This document shows, piece after piece, positions 8,242 to 15,693 of a stretch of DNA of 64,000 nt. Position numbers and translations under genes: made by a program. Location: the NCBI GenBank assembly GCA_021646415.1, contig SOEU01000004.1:1-64000 (forward strand), written 5' to 3'. The DNA is from Candidatus Brocadia sp. GTDB taxonomy: Bacteria; Planctomycetota; Brocadiia; Brocadiales; Brocadiaceae. The stretch's first letter is position 1. Every line of letters starts with the position of its first letter. The notes below the pieces were generated by a model, which searched no databases, had not been told where the DNA came from, and saw only the letters and a program-made list of their open reading frames with translations.

Positions 8242-8277
8242 GGCGTCGGCTCGCAGCTTAATCCGACCGTTGGGCGC
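8234..8277 (+). other. attC-like recombination site of an integron cassette
   Basis: The right-hand core GTTGGGC (8269-8275) fits the R' consensus GTTRRRY. The left half GCGTCTAAGGCGTCGG pairs with CCGACCGTTGGGCGC with small bulges, as in folded attC sites. The left core is GTCTAAG, one base away from RYYYAAC. It overlaps the stop codon of the preceding gene, as cassette sites often do. At 44 bp it is short for an attC. Confidence 0.65.
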
Positions 8278-8537
8278 ACCAGACCACGGACAACAGCACG
8301 ATACAGTCTCTCGATCTCTCGTGTGGCACGCGATCACGCAGTTCGGTACTGGTACTAAAACAGTCATCATTTTCAAATAATGACTAGGATGTCTTTCGGT
8401 GCGAATATCCTAGATGAATGAGCGATTGACTCAATATCCTGTAGGCTCAACGAGCATTAGCAATTTTGGGAGGCAACAAACATGACGAGACTGAAGTGGA
8501 AAGAGTTAAGTAGGATGGGTTAAGCGAAGTGAACCCA
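8278..8537. other. Non-coding stretch after the attC-like site
   Basis: The first 80 bases are still GC-rich, perhaps the scrap of a second cassette; after about 8360 composition returns to that of the chromosome. A ribosome-binding-like GGAGG at about 8469 precedes a 13-codon frame ending in the dispersed repeat. No gene is supported. Confidence 0.45.
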
Positions 8538-8540
8538 TCA
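8508..8540. repeat. REP-like repeat, GTAGGATGGGTT family (half copy)
   Basis: It shares GTAGGATGGGTTAAGCGAAG and GAACCCATCAG with the copy at 585-660. The stop codon of the CapA-like frame lies in its end. Confidence 0.75.
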
Positions 8541-9497
8541 GCATACCAAAATCTCGATATATTGCCCTTTTTCATCGTATCTGGCTGGTGTCTTAAATTC
8601 AGCGCTGAGCTTTTGTATTTTCCCTGAAATTTCCCTTGCTTCTCCCTGCGTGGCTAACCGTGCCTGAAAATCACGAATAACGGTTGGGTAAAGCCTGAGC
8701 CTATAAATTTGGGAATCGCGTGTTTCTACGGTAAAGATGAAAGACTGGTCGTTGCGCTCTATTTCGTCAACTGCATAATCATCGATAAAATCACCGGCGC
8801 CATAGATAATCGGTCGACCCTCATATAGCTCTATACCCTGAAAGACATGGCAGGAATGGCCAAAAACAACATCTGCACCGGCATCGATCAGGGGTGACCA
8901 AACGGGATGTGGCCGGGCCGGGGGTCGATAACCCCAATTCGGCCCCCAATGAGTCGAAACAATCAGAAAGTCAGCCTCTTTTTTGGTCTGGCGAACAAGC
9001 TCAAAAAGCCTTTTTGCACGATTATCATGAATATTAACCGGAATATAAAAGACACCAGGCATTTCTGTGGTGGATTCCCAATCCGGCTCATTATCAGTAA
9101 AGGCAATAAATCCAATCTTTATTCTTCCTATCTTAAATAAGGCAGGTCGGGATGCTTCGTCGAAATTGACACCGGCATAATGAATACCCGCGTCATCCAA
9201 AATTTTCAACATATCAAGCATTGCATCATATCCGTAATCTAACGCATGATTATTAGCCAGAGAAACAACATTAATTCCAGCGATTTTCAATGTTTCAATA
9301 TTCCTTGCATCGGACCGGAAGTGAAAGACCTTGGGTGTTATAATCCATGGAGAACCCCGATTAGAAATCACACATTCGAGGTTACAAATTCTTACATCGG
9401 CATTTCGGAAAATCGGCAGGATATCACCCAGGGATACTCTGGCGGATTTTCCTGTAAAATAATGAAATTTATCGTTCGAAGGATGCTCGACATGATT
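8538..9497 (-). pseudogene. CapA-family (poly-gamma-glutamate/capsule) metallophosphatase-like gene lacking its 5' end
   Basis: The frame encodes most of a CapA/PgsA-type protein of the metallophosphatase superfamily: ADVRICNLECVISNRG, VVSLANNHALDYGYDAML, a DFLIVSTHWGPNWG block and FGHSCHVFQGIELYEGRPIIYGAGDF. In the frame, CapA-like residues extend upstream of the first possible start (GTG at 9371) to about 9465 (TGKSARVSLGDILP). There is no start codon before a TGA at 9498-9500, and the usual first strand with its GDxMLGR metal motif is missing. It is therefore 5'-truncated, or it starts at 9371 as a shortened and probably inactive protein. Upstream sequence has an inverted repeat (TCGACATG/CATGTCGA), suggesting a repeat insertion. 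Confidence 0.7.
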
Positions 9498-9676
9498 TCA
9501 TCCGTGCATGGTAAGCATGTCGAACCATCGCGACGAAGTCCGTGCCACCCTTAATATTATTTCTGAACACAAACTGAGCGTTTTTTATCCCCTTCCCCCT
9601 AACCCAAACGGTCCGGAATGGAATATACTGTGAAGATAGTATACAAACAGGAAAAACACTACTAAAATAAAAAACT

Positions 9677-9698
9677 CTTCCGACTCGTTCGGGTTAGG
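9677..9698 (-). repeat. Short copy of the CCTAACCCGAAC-AGTCGG repeat
   Basis: Read on the minus strand this is CCTAACCCGAACGAGTCGGAAG, the same core that opens the longer composite repeats at 26258, 50551 and 55900. Confidence 0.7.
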
Positions 9699-9805
9699 AA
9701 AAATTCCATAAAATGTGAATTGTTTTTGTATGGTATGGCACCTTTGTTTCTATAAATCATCGTGAATAATATAAATAACACCGAACTCAAGATTATGTTT
9801 TTTAC

Positions 9806-9834
9806 TTGACAGAAAATTTTTTTTATGCTTTAGT
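9806..9834 (+). promoter_or_regulatory. Promoter for the riboswitch transcript
   Basis: TTGACA (9806-9811), a 17-base spacer and TTTAGT (9829-9834, four of six to consensus). A transcript from about 9841 would begin some 35 bases before the riboswitch aptamer. Confidence 0.55.
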
Positions 9835-9874
9835 TATTCAAATTTGAAATTGCTCTATAAAATTGAATTTGTTT

Positions 9875-10012
9875 CCGATAAAGGTAAACCCTGAGCGATT
9901 AGGGGGCACAAAGTAAAGGGTCTTTAGACGAACCGTTGAAGTTTTAGTATTGGATAAGACAGCCTTACTGCCGAAGATGTTGTTGATATCTTTGCAGTAA
10001 GGCTTTTTTTAT
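9875..10012 (+). promoter_or_regulatory. Cyclic di-GMP-I (GEMM-I) riboswitch with terminator expression platform
   Basis: The aptamer shows AAAGGTAAACC, a stem CCCTGA/TTAGGG capped by a GCGA tetraloop, then GGCACAAAG, AGGGTCTT and, after the second leg, AAGACAGCC. These are the conserved joining segments and GNRA loop of c-di-GMP-I aptamers. The 3' strand of the closing stem (GCCTTA, from 9962) is also the 5' strand of a terminator hairpin, so the two are mutually exclusive. Ligand binding should therefore prevent termination and switch expression on; this last step is inference. The next gene is the triple P460-like lipoprotein. A second copy is at 43091-43258. Confidence 0.85.
9962..10010 (+). 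terminator. Intrinsic terminator of the c-di-GMP riboswitch
   Basis: GCCTTACTGC (9962-9971) pairs perfectly with GCAGTAAGGC (9994-10003) and is followed by seven T. Confidence 0.85.
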
Positions 10013-10447
10013 TTTACAGGTCTTGTAAAGAATACGTATTGCTCAGAATAAAGCCATCTACTTCTTTATTTTTTGTTGGTTTTGTCGCCTTGTTGGTTTG
10101 TTATCTTTTGGGATTCCATTTCCATCACTTTGACAATTTCTTTATAGTTTGGATTTACCAAGCAGCAACTATTTCAGGTACAGTTTATTCCCGATCACAC
10201 GATACCGGGGAGGTGTTGAGATCGTCTTGCTTAACACAAATCGCATTAAACCTTTTCTGATATGGAGACACACGTGAATTCAATTAGCAAAATTCTTTTG
10301 TTAATTTTTAATACCAGTAACTGCTCTTTGTTCCTGTTAAGGAATGCATCAGGCACGGAGAGACAAAGCTTTGTCCGTTCAACCCTAAAACCTGCATAAA
10401 TAAAATAAAAATCCTATAAACTACGTGTACGAAAAAAGGAGAGGAAG
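10013..10447 (+). other. Long leader between riboswitch and P460-like gene
   Basis: About 435 bases without a convincing gene. A TTG-started 73-codon frame (10039-10260) has one hydrophobic segment but no ribosome site and a non-protein-like tail, so I do not call it. At about 10357-10377 lies a palindromic hairpin around GACAAAGCTTTGTC. A GAGAGG site precedes the next gene. Confidence 0.45.
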
Positions 10448-12109
10448 ATGAAAAAGATTCATTTGTTTCTTGTATTAACAATATGCCTTTTCTATTTAGG
10501 ATGTGAAAGAATTAAAAAAACATTTGAACCGAAAGAGGAAGTACCCGAAGTTACTGTGAAAGAAGAACCAGAAGTTGTCAAAAGAGAAACATCAGAATAC
10601 GCCAAAGAAGAAGCACCTGAAGTTGAGAAAAAGGAACCGGAAGAATTAGAAATGTCTGCATTATTAAAATTATCAGAGGAAGATATTGCAAAAGAACTCT
10701 GGCAGAAAATACAAAAGGAAAACTATCAGCATAATTGGAAACTGTGGCCGGACAAGAAGACTTTCTATGAGGCAAAAGAACCACATGGGCCTTTACTCAC
10801 TACATACGTGAATGACATTTCATACGATACTATTATAAATAAAAAGGGGAAGATGCCGTTTGATGCAATAATAATTACTGAAAATTACACGTTTGATAAT
10901 AGTCTCATTTCCATAACAGCGATGCGAAAAATAAAAGGTTTTAATCCTGTAAACAATGATTGGTTCTGGGTTGAGTTTGAACCAAGTGGCAAAGTCATGA
11001 CGATGAGAGCAGACGACAAGATTATACAATTAGCTGGCAAAATTGCCACCTGTATCGAATGTCATGGGAAACAAGCCCATAATGACTATATCTTTACACG
11101 TATACTGAGAGATATAGAGCAGGAAACACTTGAGGCAAAAAAACGGGAAGAAGAAGAAGTAAATGCCATAAGAATTGCCAAGGAACTCTGGGACAAAATG
11201 AAGGAAGAAGATTATCAGGCAAACTGGCAGATGTGGCCGGACAAACAGGCTTTTTATGAAGCAAAGCAACCGCATGGAGCTTTGCTCACAACATACGTAA
11301 ATGGCAGAGCTCATGATACGATTCTCAATAAAAAAGAAATAATGCCTCCTGGTGCAATTATTATTGCAGAAAACTATACCTTAGGCAAAAATCTCGCCTC
11401 TACAATCGTGATGCAAAAAATAACAGGTTTTGACCCTCAAACTCATGATTGGTTTTGGGTTCAATTTGACCCGGACGGGAATATTATGACAGAAAAAAAA
11501 TATGGAGAGATCATACTCCAGGCGGGAAAAGTCGCACGGTGTATTGAATGCCATAGGGAGAAGGCCGACAATGACTTTATTTTCACAAGCCCTTTGAAGA
11601 AAACAGAGAAAGTCGAAGGAGTAACACCCGAAGTTAAAAAAACAGAAGAAATATCAGCAGAAAAAATGGCAAATATTCTCTGGAATAAACTGCAAACCGA
11701 AAATTACAGGAAAACCTGGCAGATGTGGCCAGGCAAGCCGGTTTTTTATGAAGGAAAAGAACCGCATGGATATTTTCTCACCACCTTTGTAAATGACATT
11801 GCCCATGAAATAATTAAATATAAAAAAGGAGAAATGCCCTCAGGAGCAATAATTATTAAAGAGAATTATAGGCAGGATAAAAACATTGAATCAATAACTG
11901 TAATGCAGAAGATAAAAGACTTTAATCCCGATTCCAAAGATTGGTTCTGGATTAAGTTTGAACCAGGTGGCAATGTAATGACGGTACAAAAGGAAGGCGA
12001 AACTATAAAGTTGGTTGGTAAAATTGCCAGCTGCATTGAATGTCATGGCAAACAGACCAGTAATGATTATATTATGACAAGTCCTTTGAAGTTAGAACAT
12101 ACGTACTAA
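10448..12109 (+). CDS. Lipoprotein with three tandem cytochrome P460-like haem domains
   Basis: A 553-residue secreted lipoprotein: the signal peptide ends in a lipobox (FYLGC, C19), followed by a Glu/Lys/Pro-rich linker to about residue 70. Three homologous domains follow (about 78-220, 240-385, 405-550). Each has a WxxWPxK.xFYE.K.PHG..LTT(Y/F)VN block, a DWFW motif and a c-type haem motif CIECH (C202, C365, C529). The arrangement fits the cytochrome P460 family, whose single-domain members oxidise hydroxylamine or NO-related species, or detoxify them. A catalytic lysine cross-link cannot be judged by eye. A protein anchored in a membrane with three haems could carry electrons or handle reactive nitrogen; this is inference. 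Expression is probably under the upstream c-di-GMP riboswitch. Start ATG follows GGAGAGGAAG. Confidence 0.85.
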   Translation: MKKIHLFLVLTICLFYLGCERIKKTFEPKEEVPEVTVKEEPEVVKRETSEYAKEEAPEVEKKEPEELEMSALLKLSEEDIAKELWQKIQKENYQHNWKLWPDKKTFYEAKEPHGPLLTTYVNDISYDTIINKKGKMPFDAIIITENYTFDNSLISITAMRKIKGFNPVNNDWFWVEFEPSGKVMTMRADDKIIQLAGKIATCIECHGKQAHNDYIFTRILRDIEQETLEAKKREEEEVNAIRIAKELWDKMKEEDYQANWQMWPDKQAFYEAKQPHGALLTTYVNGRAHDTILNKKEIMPPGAIIIAENYTLGKNLASTIVMQKITGFDPQTHDWFWVQFDPDGNIMTEKKYGEIILQAGKVARCIECHREKADNDFIFTSPLKKTEKVEGVTPEVKKTEEISAEKMANILWNKLQTENYRKTWQMWPGKPVFYEGKEPHGYFLTTFVNDIAHEIIKYKKGEMPSGAIIIKENYRQDKNIESITVMQKIKDFNPDSKDWFWIKFEPGGNVMTVQKEGETIKLVGKIASCIECHGKQTSNDYIMTSPLKLEHTY

Positions 12110-12256
12110 CCTTATTGAATTCAGAAATTCGAAACAAATTCTAAATTCGAATGTTCGAATGCTCAAAACATTTTGTATGTTGAATTTTATTCATTTGAAT
12201 GTGTTTCATTCACCATCTCTGCCCGGCATGACATCATTCCAAAAGAGGGAATAGGT

Positions 12257-13222
12257 ATGGAGAATAAAGAACCTGAAGAAACAGGAAAGAAAATTTGTTT
12301 AAGCTGGAAGGACATACTTGCATGTTATATTGCTCCATTGGGAAGTATAATTGTTGCTATAGCTATTGGGATTTCAGGGTTCCTTGGTTCCAGCTATTTG
12401 AGAGAAAGGGCTGCTTCTAAAGCGCGCACTGAAAAGGGTTACCTGACTGTGGAAGCATTGAGAATATACTCGGAGTTAATGAGCAAACGGGAAGTGGCAG
12501 ATAATGAACTTTATAAAGAGATGTTTGATTCAATTATGAGATCGTATTCTGAGGCTGATAAAATGCCAACAGAAGAACTCTTATTAAATCTTAAACTCCT
12601 TGCCTATAATTTTAACGAATTATTGAATATTAAACCCTTTTTTTTATTCCTCAGGAATAAAATTTTAAATTCCTATGATTTGTCCCGTGAGGAATATTTA
12701 GAAGATTTGAAGTACATTGCACAATGGGTTGTTACGAGACAGATATGGGTTTTGGAAGGAGATGGGAAATGGTTTTCAAGAACTATTGATTTGGATTTAC
12801 TTCACCAAAACCGGTCATGTCTTCTGCTCAAAGACGAGACCCTCATACTGGAAGGAATAGAAAGAAATTTTAAAATTGCAGTATTAGAAACTAATACTGC
12901 AATGAAAGAAATAAAGGTTAGATTAGAAATCAAAACACCAAAAGAATCAAATCATGCACCTGTCATAAAGGTAGCGGAATTCTGGATAGGCTTCTTTGAC
13001 TTTCCCATGATTGATAATATTCGTTTGTCCCATGACCAGAGGTGTGCGGTTGTATTGGACCAACTTTCAGAAACATCCGCAGATATTACTTTAGTGACAT
13101 TTCCCGGTGCGCTTGCAGGTATGAAAGGGAAACCATATTACCAGAAAGCAGTACAACATATTCTTGAAACAGGTGAAGTTTTTGGTACCGAAGGATTAAA
13201 AAAAACATGGTCACTTGAATAA
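12257..13222 (+). CDS. Membrane-anchored protein of unknown function
   Basis: A 321-residue protein, start chosen at 12257 because GAGGGA precedes it at good spacing; an open frame extends 28 codons further upstream without a ribosome site. A short charged N-terminus is followed by one hydrophobic segment (ILACYIAPLGSIIVAIAIGI, about residues 21-45). The rest, mainly helical with many Glu and Lys, is probably cytoplasmic. The C-terminal half has a beta-rich stretch. I do not recognise a family. It lies 147 bases after the P460-like gene, so it may share the riboswitch transcript. Confidence 0.7.
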   Translation: MENKEPEETGKKICLSWKDILACYIAPLGSIIVAIAIGISGFLGSSYLRERAASKARTEKGYLTVEALRIYSELMSKREVADNELYKEMFDSIMRSYSEADKMPTEELLLNLKLLAYNFNELLNIKPFFLFLRNKILNSYDLSREEYLEDLKYIAQWVVTRQIWVLEGDGKWFSRTIDLDLLHQNRSCLLLKDETLILEGIERNFKIAVLETNTAMKEIKVRLEIKTPKESNHAPVIKVAEFWIGFFDFPMIDNIRLSHDQRCAVVLDQLSETSADITLVTFPGALAGMKGKPYYQKAVQHILETGEVFGTEGLKKTWSLE

Positions 13223-13342
13223 ATAGTATCAATTAATTTGATAATCATGAAGGCGTTCGTAAAATAGCAGAAAACAAGCCCGGGCTTTCCTATATTCTTC
13301 AACTCTGCTCAGACACCAGGAGGCGAGAGGATTGATTTGGGC

Positions 13343-14008
13343 TTATGCCTGTGAAGTGAAGTATTTCGTAAACCAATCACAAGCCAGTTGTGCCACCTTT
13401 TCCAATGTCCCGGGTTCTTCGAAGAGGTGTGTGGCGCCCGGAACGATGACCAGCTCTTTGGGACACGTCAATCGTGCATATGCTGTTTCATTCAAGGGGA
13501 TAACCGGTTCGTCATCACCCCCTACGATAAGCAGGGCAGGAGCCTGAACGAGGTGCAAATATTCCATAGCAAGATCGGGACGTCCCCCGCGGGAAACCAC
13601 GGCGGCAATTTCTTCGGGCTCCCGTGCTGCTGCCTGAAGTGCGGCAGCGGCACCCGTACTTGCCCCGAAGTAACCAATCTTCAACCCTTGTGTTTCCGGC
13701 TGCTGGCGTAACCAGTGGGCATTAGCTAAAAGGCGATCGGCCAGGAGGTCTATATCAAAGACATTCTTGCGGTCCAAAGCTTCCGGTTCCTCCAGGAGGT
13801 CTGTCAGCAATGTGGCAATACCCGCATCCTGGAGGATTCGGGCCACAAAATTGTTGCGCGGGCTGAAACGGCCGCTACCACTGCCATGAGCAAAAACAAC
13901 TATCCCTTTTGCCTGAAAGGGTAAGCCAAGGATGCCCTGAAGATGTACAGAGTTTGCAGGGATTACAACTTCTTTTTCATTTTTTCCGATTGATTTTGGT
14001 CGAGTCAT
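13343..14008 (-). CDS. Dienelactone hydrolase-like alpha/beta hydrolase
   Basis: A 221-residue cytoplasmic alpha/beta hydrolase. The oxyanion region is VVFAHGSGSGRFSPRN; the nucleophile serine is in GYFGASTGAAAAL (about residue 118); the acid is probably in VGGDDEPVIP and the histidine in PGATHLFEEPG near the C-terminus. This set matches the family often encoded beside phosphoribosyltransferases of the kind immediately downstream on the same strand in many genomes. Here that enzyme is upstream in transcription (14130-14813), about 120 bases away, so they may form an operon. Substrate unknown. Confidence 0.85.
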   Translation of the reverse strand: MTRPKSIGKNEKEVVIPANSVHLQGILGLPFQAKGIVVFAHGSGSGRFSPRNNFVARILQDAGIATLLTDLLEEPEALDRKNVFDIDLLADRLLANAHWLRQQPETQGLKIGYFGASTGAAAALQAAAREPEEIAAVVSRGGRPDLAMEYLHLVQAPALLIVGGDDEPVIPLNETAYARLTCPKELVIVPGATHLFEEPGTLEKVAQLACDWFTKYFTSQA

Positions 14009-14129
14009 GGCACATTCCTAACGCGGCATAGCCGCAACCAAAAAGAGTTACCTGGTACTGAATAGCAAAAACTTACAAATAAAAGATATTTTTACAAATA
14101 CTCTATTGCGAGGTCAACACATAACTCTT

Positions 14130-14813
14130 TCAGTCGTTCACAGGTTTCTGAGGTTTGGATCGGGCCCAATTGCGGCGAAGGATCGCAACGGCCTCCTCAT
14201 CGCTCACCTGGTCAAAATCGCGGTACCATGCACCAACAGAAAAGAAGGATACTGGTGTGCTGAGAAATATCATTTCATCAGCAAAAACGCTTAACATATC
14301 GACACTGCTTTGAGCAGCGACCGGCGCCGCAGCAACGAGCCGCGCAGGATTACGCCGGCGCAGACCTTCCAGCGCGGCGCGGAAGGTATATCCCGTTGCA
14401 ATGCCATCATCGATCACAATGACAGTCTTTCCAGTGACCTCTGGCGCTGGCCTGTCACCACGGTAAACGCGCAACCGCCGTTCAATCTCCTCCTGCTGGC
14501 AGGCAATCTCACTATTCAGATAATCTGACGAAACACCCAAAGCACGAACCAGCTCTTCGTTAATGATGCTAATGTTATCGCCGTCCACCACTGCACCAAT
14601 ACCCAATTCAGGTTGATAGGGGGCCCTGAGTTTACGGACGATAACGACATCCAGGGATGAGGAGAGGGCTTCGGCGACTTCATCCGCGACCACAACGCCC
14701 CCGCGCGGGATGCCCAGAACCGCCAGCGGCTGATTGCTATAGCCGCGTTTCATGAGGACTTCAGCTAATTGACGCCCGGCGTCACGCCGGTTTTCAAAAA
14801 TTACATTTTTCAT
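14130..14813 (-). CDS. Predicted phosphoribosyltransferase (COG1926 type)
   Basis: A type I phosphoribosyltransferase-fold protein of 227 residues. The PRPP loop VIVIDDGIATGYTFRAA is at about residues 121-137, and the N-terminal LGIPRGGVVVADEVA motif is typical of this COG. The ATG at 14813 is preferred over an in-frame GTG at 14825 because GGAGG lies five bases before it. The family's substrate is uncertain. It often occurs with dienelactone-hydrolase-like proteins, as here. Confidence 0.87.
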   Translation of the reverse strand: MKNVIFENRRDAGRQLAEVLMKRGYSNQPLAVLGIPRGGVVVADEVAEALSSSLDVVIVRKLRAPYQPELGIGAVVDGDNISIINEELVRALGVSSDYLNSEIACQQEEIERRLRVYRGDRPAPEVTGKTVIVIDDGIATGYTFRAALEGLRRRNPARLVAAAPVAAQSSVDMLSVFADEMIFLSTPVSFFSVGAWYRDFDQVSDEEAVAILRRNWARSKPQKPVND

Positions 14814-15139
14814 TATGCCCTCCACTTAGATAAAAAATACACCTTATCGCTCATATGTCAATTCAATTTTTTTCAGAAGATGGAATCCGGCCAGTACGGC
14901 GTCCTTATCCTTGATGAAATCAACAGTGCACTTAAACTGAGGTTGATGTATCCAGGACAGGTCAGAATATCATCCGGCATAAACCACCCCTGATACACCT
15001 TGTTCTAACGAATTGGGAGCCTATCCTCAAATAATTGATCTGGCAGTACCATGAGTGAAATAAAGGAAGTGAGGCATGCTTACAAAAGTGGATCAGACCT
15101 CAACCGGGAATTGATTCTTGAAAAGTAATTCCAGAATTT

Positions 15140-15616
15140 TTATGTTTTAAAAAAGGGGTATTGCTTACTATCACAATAAAAATTTCTGGCTAGTTGCCGC
15201 ACTGCCTTGTTCAACTTGAAAAAATCGATTGGTTTACGAATATAGCTAATGGCACCCAATTTATAACCCTGAACCAGGTCTTTATCCTCTTTTGATGAGG
15301 TAAGAATAATCACCGGGAGCAGCTTTGTCCGCTCATCTGCACGTATGCTGCGCAGTACTTCCAGACCTTCAACTTTCGGCAATTTCAAATCCAAAAGAAT
15401 AATCGCAGGCATCACACTCATATCTCGTCCTGCGTAAACACCTTTACCAAATAGATAATCCAGCGCCTCTTCGCCATCACGGGTCACTATTACCTCATTG
15501 TTGATATAATTCCTTTTTAGCACACGTAAGGACAATTCCACATCGTCCTGATTATCCTCCACCAGCAAGACAACTTTTACTTGTGGATTTGAGATTGAAG
15601 ATTGTTGATTTATCAT
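15140..15616 (-). CDS. Stand-alone response regulator receiver (Rcp1-type)
   Basis: A 158-residue single-domain receiver. Acidic pocket VLLVEDNQDD, phospho-acceptor in AIILLDLKLPKVEG, Thr/Ser in ILTSSKEDKD and the conserved Lys in IRKPIDFFKL. This variant, with the long DGEEALDYLFGKG insert, is the type that pairs with phytochrome-like histidine kinases. It is the last gene of the minus-strand signalling cluster, so it probably takes phosphate from the MEDS-PAS kinase directly upstream. Confidence 0.92.
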   Translation of the reverse strand: MINQQSSISNPQVKVVLLVEDNQDDVELSLRVLKRNYINNEVIVTRDGEEALDYLFGKGVYAGRDMSVMPAIILLDLKLPKVEGLEVLRSIRADERTKLLPVIILTSSKEDKDLVQGYKLGAISYIRKPIDFFKLNKAVRQLARNFYCDSKQYPFFKT

Positions 15617-15693
15617 TGAATTACATCTTTTAATACTTTTGATTCCCTGCTTCGGATTTGAGATTGCCAGGAATCAGTCACAAATCTGAAATC

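Noticed and set aside
10039-10260. 73-codon frame with a hydrophobic start, just after the riboswitch terminator
   Set aside because: TTG start without a ribosome site, only one helix, and a random-looking end; more likely leader RNA.
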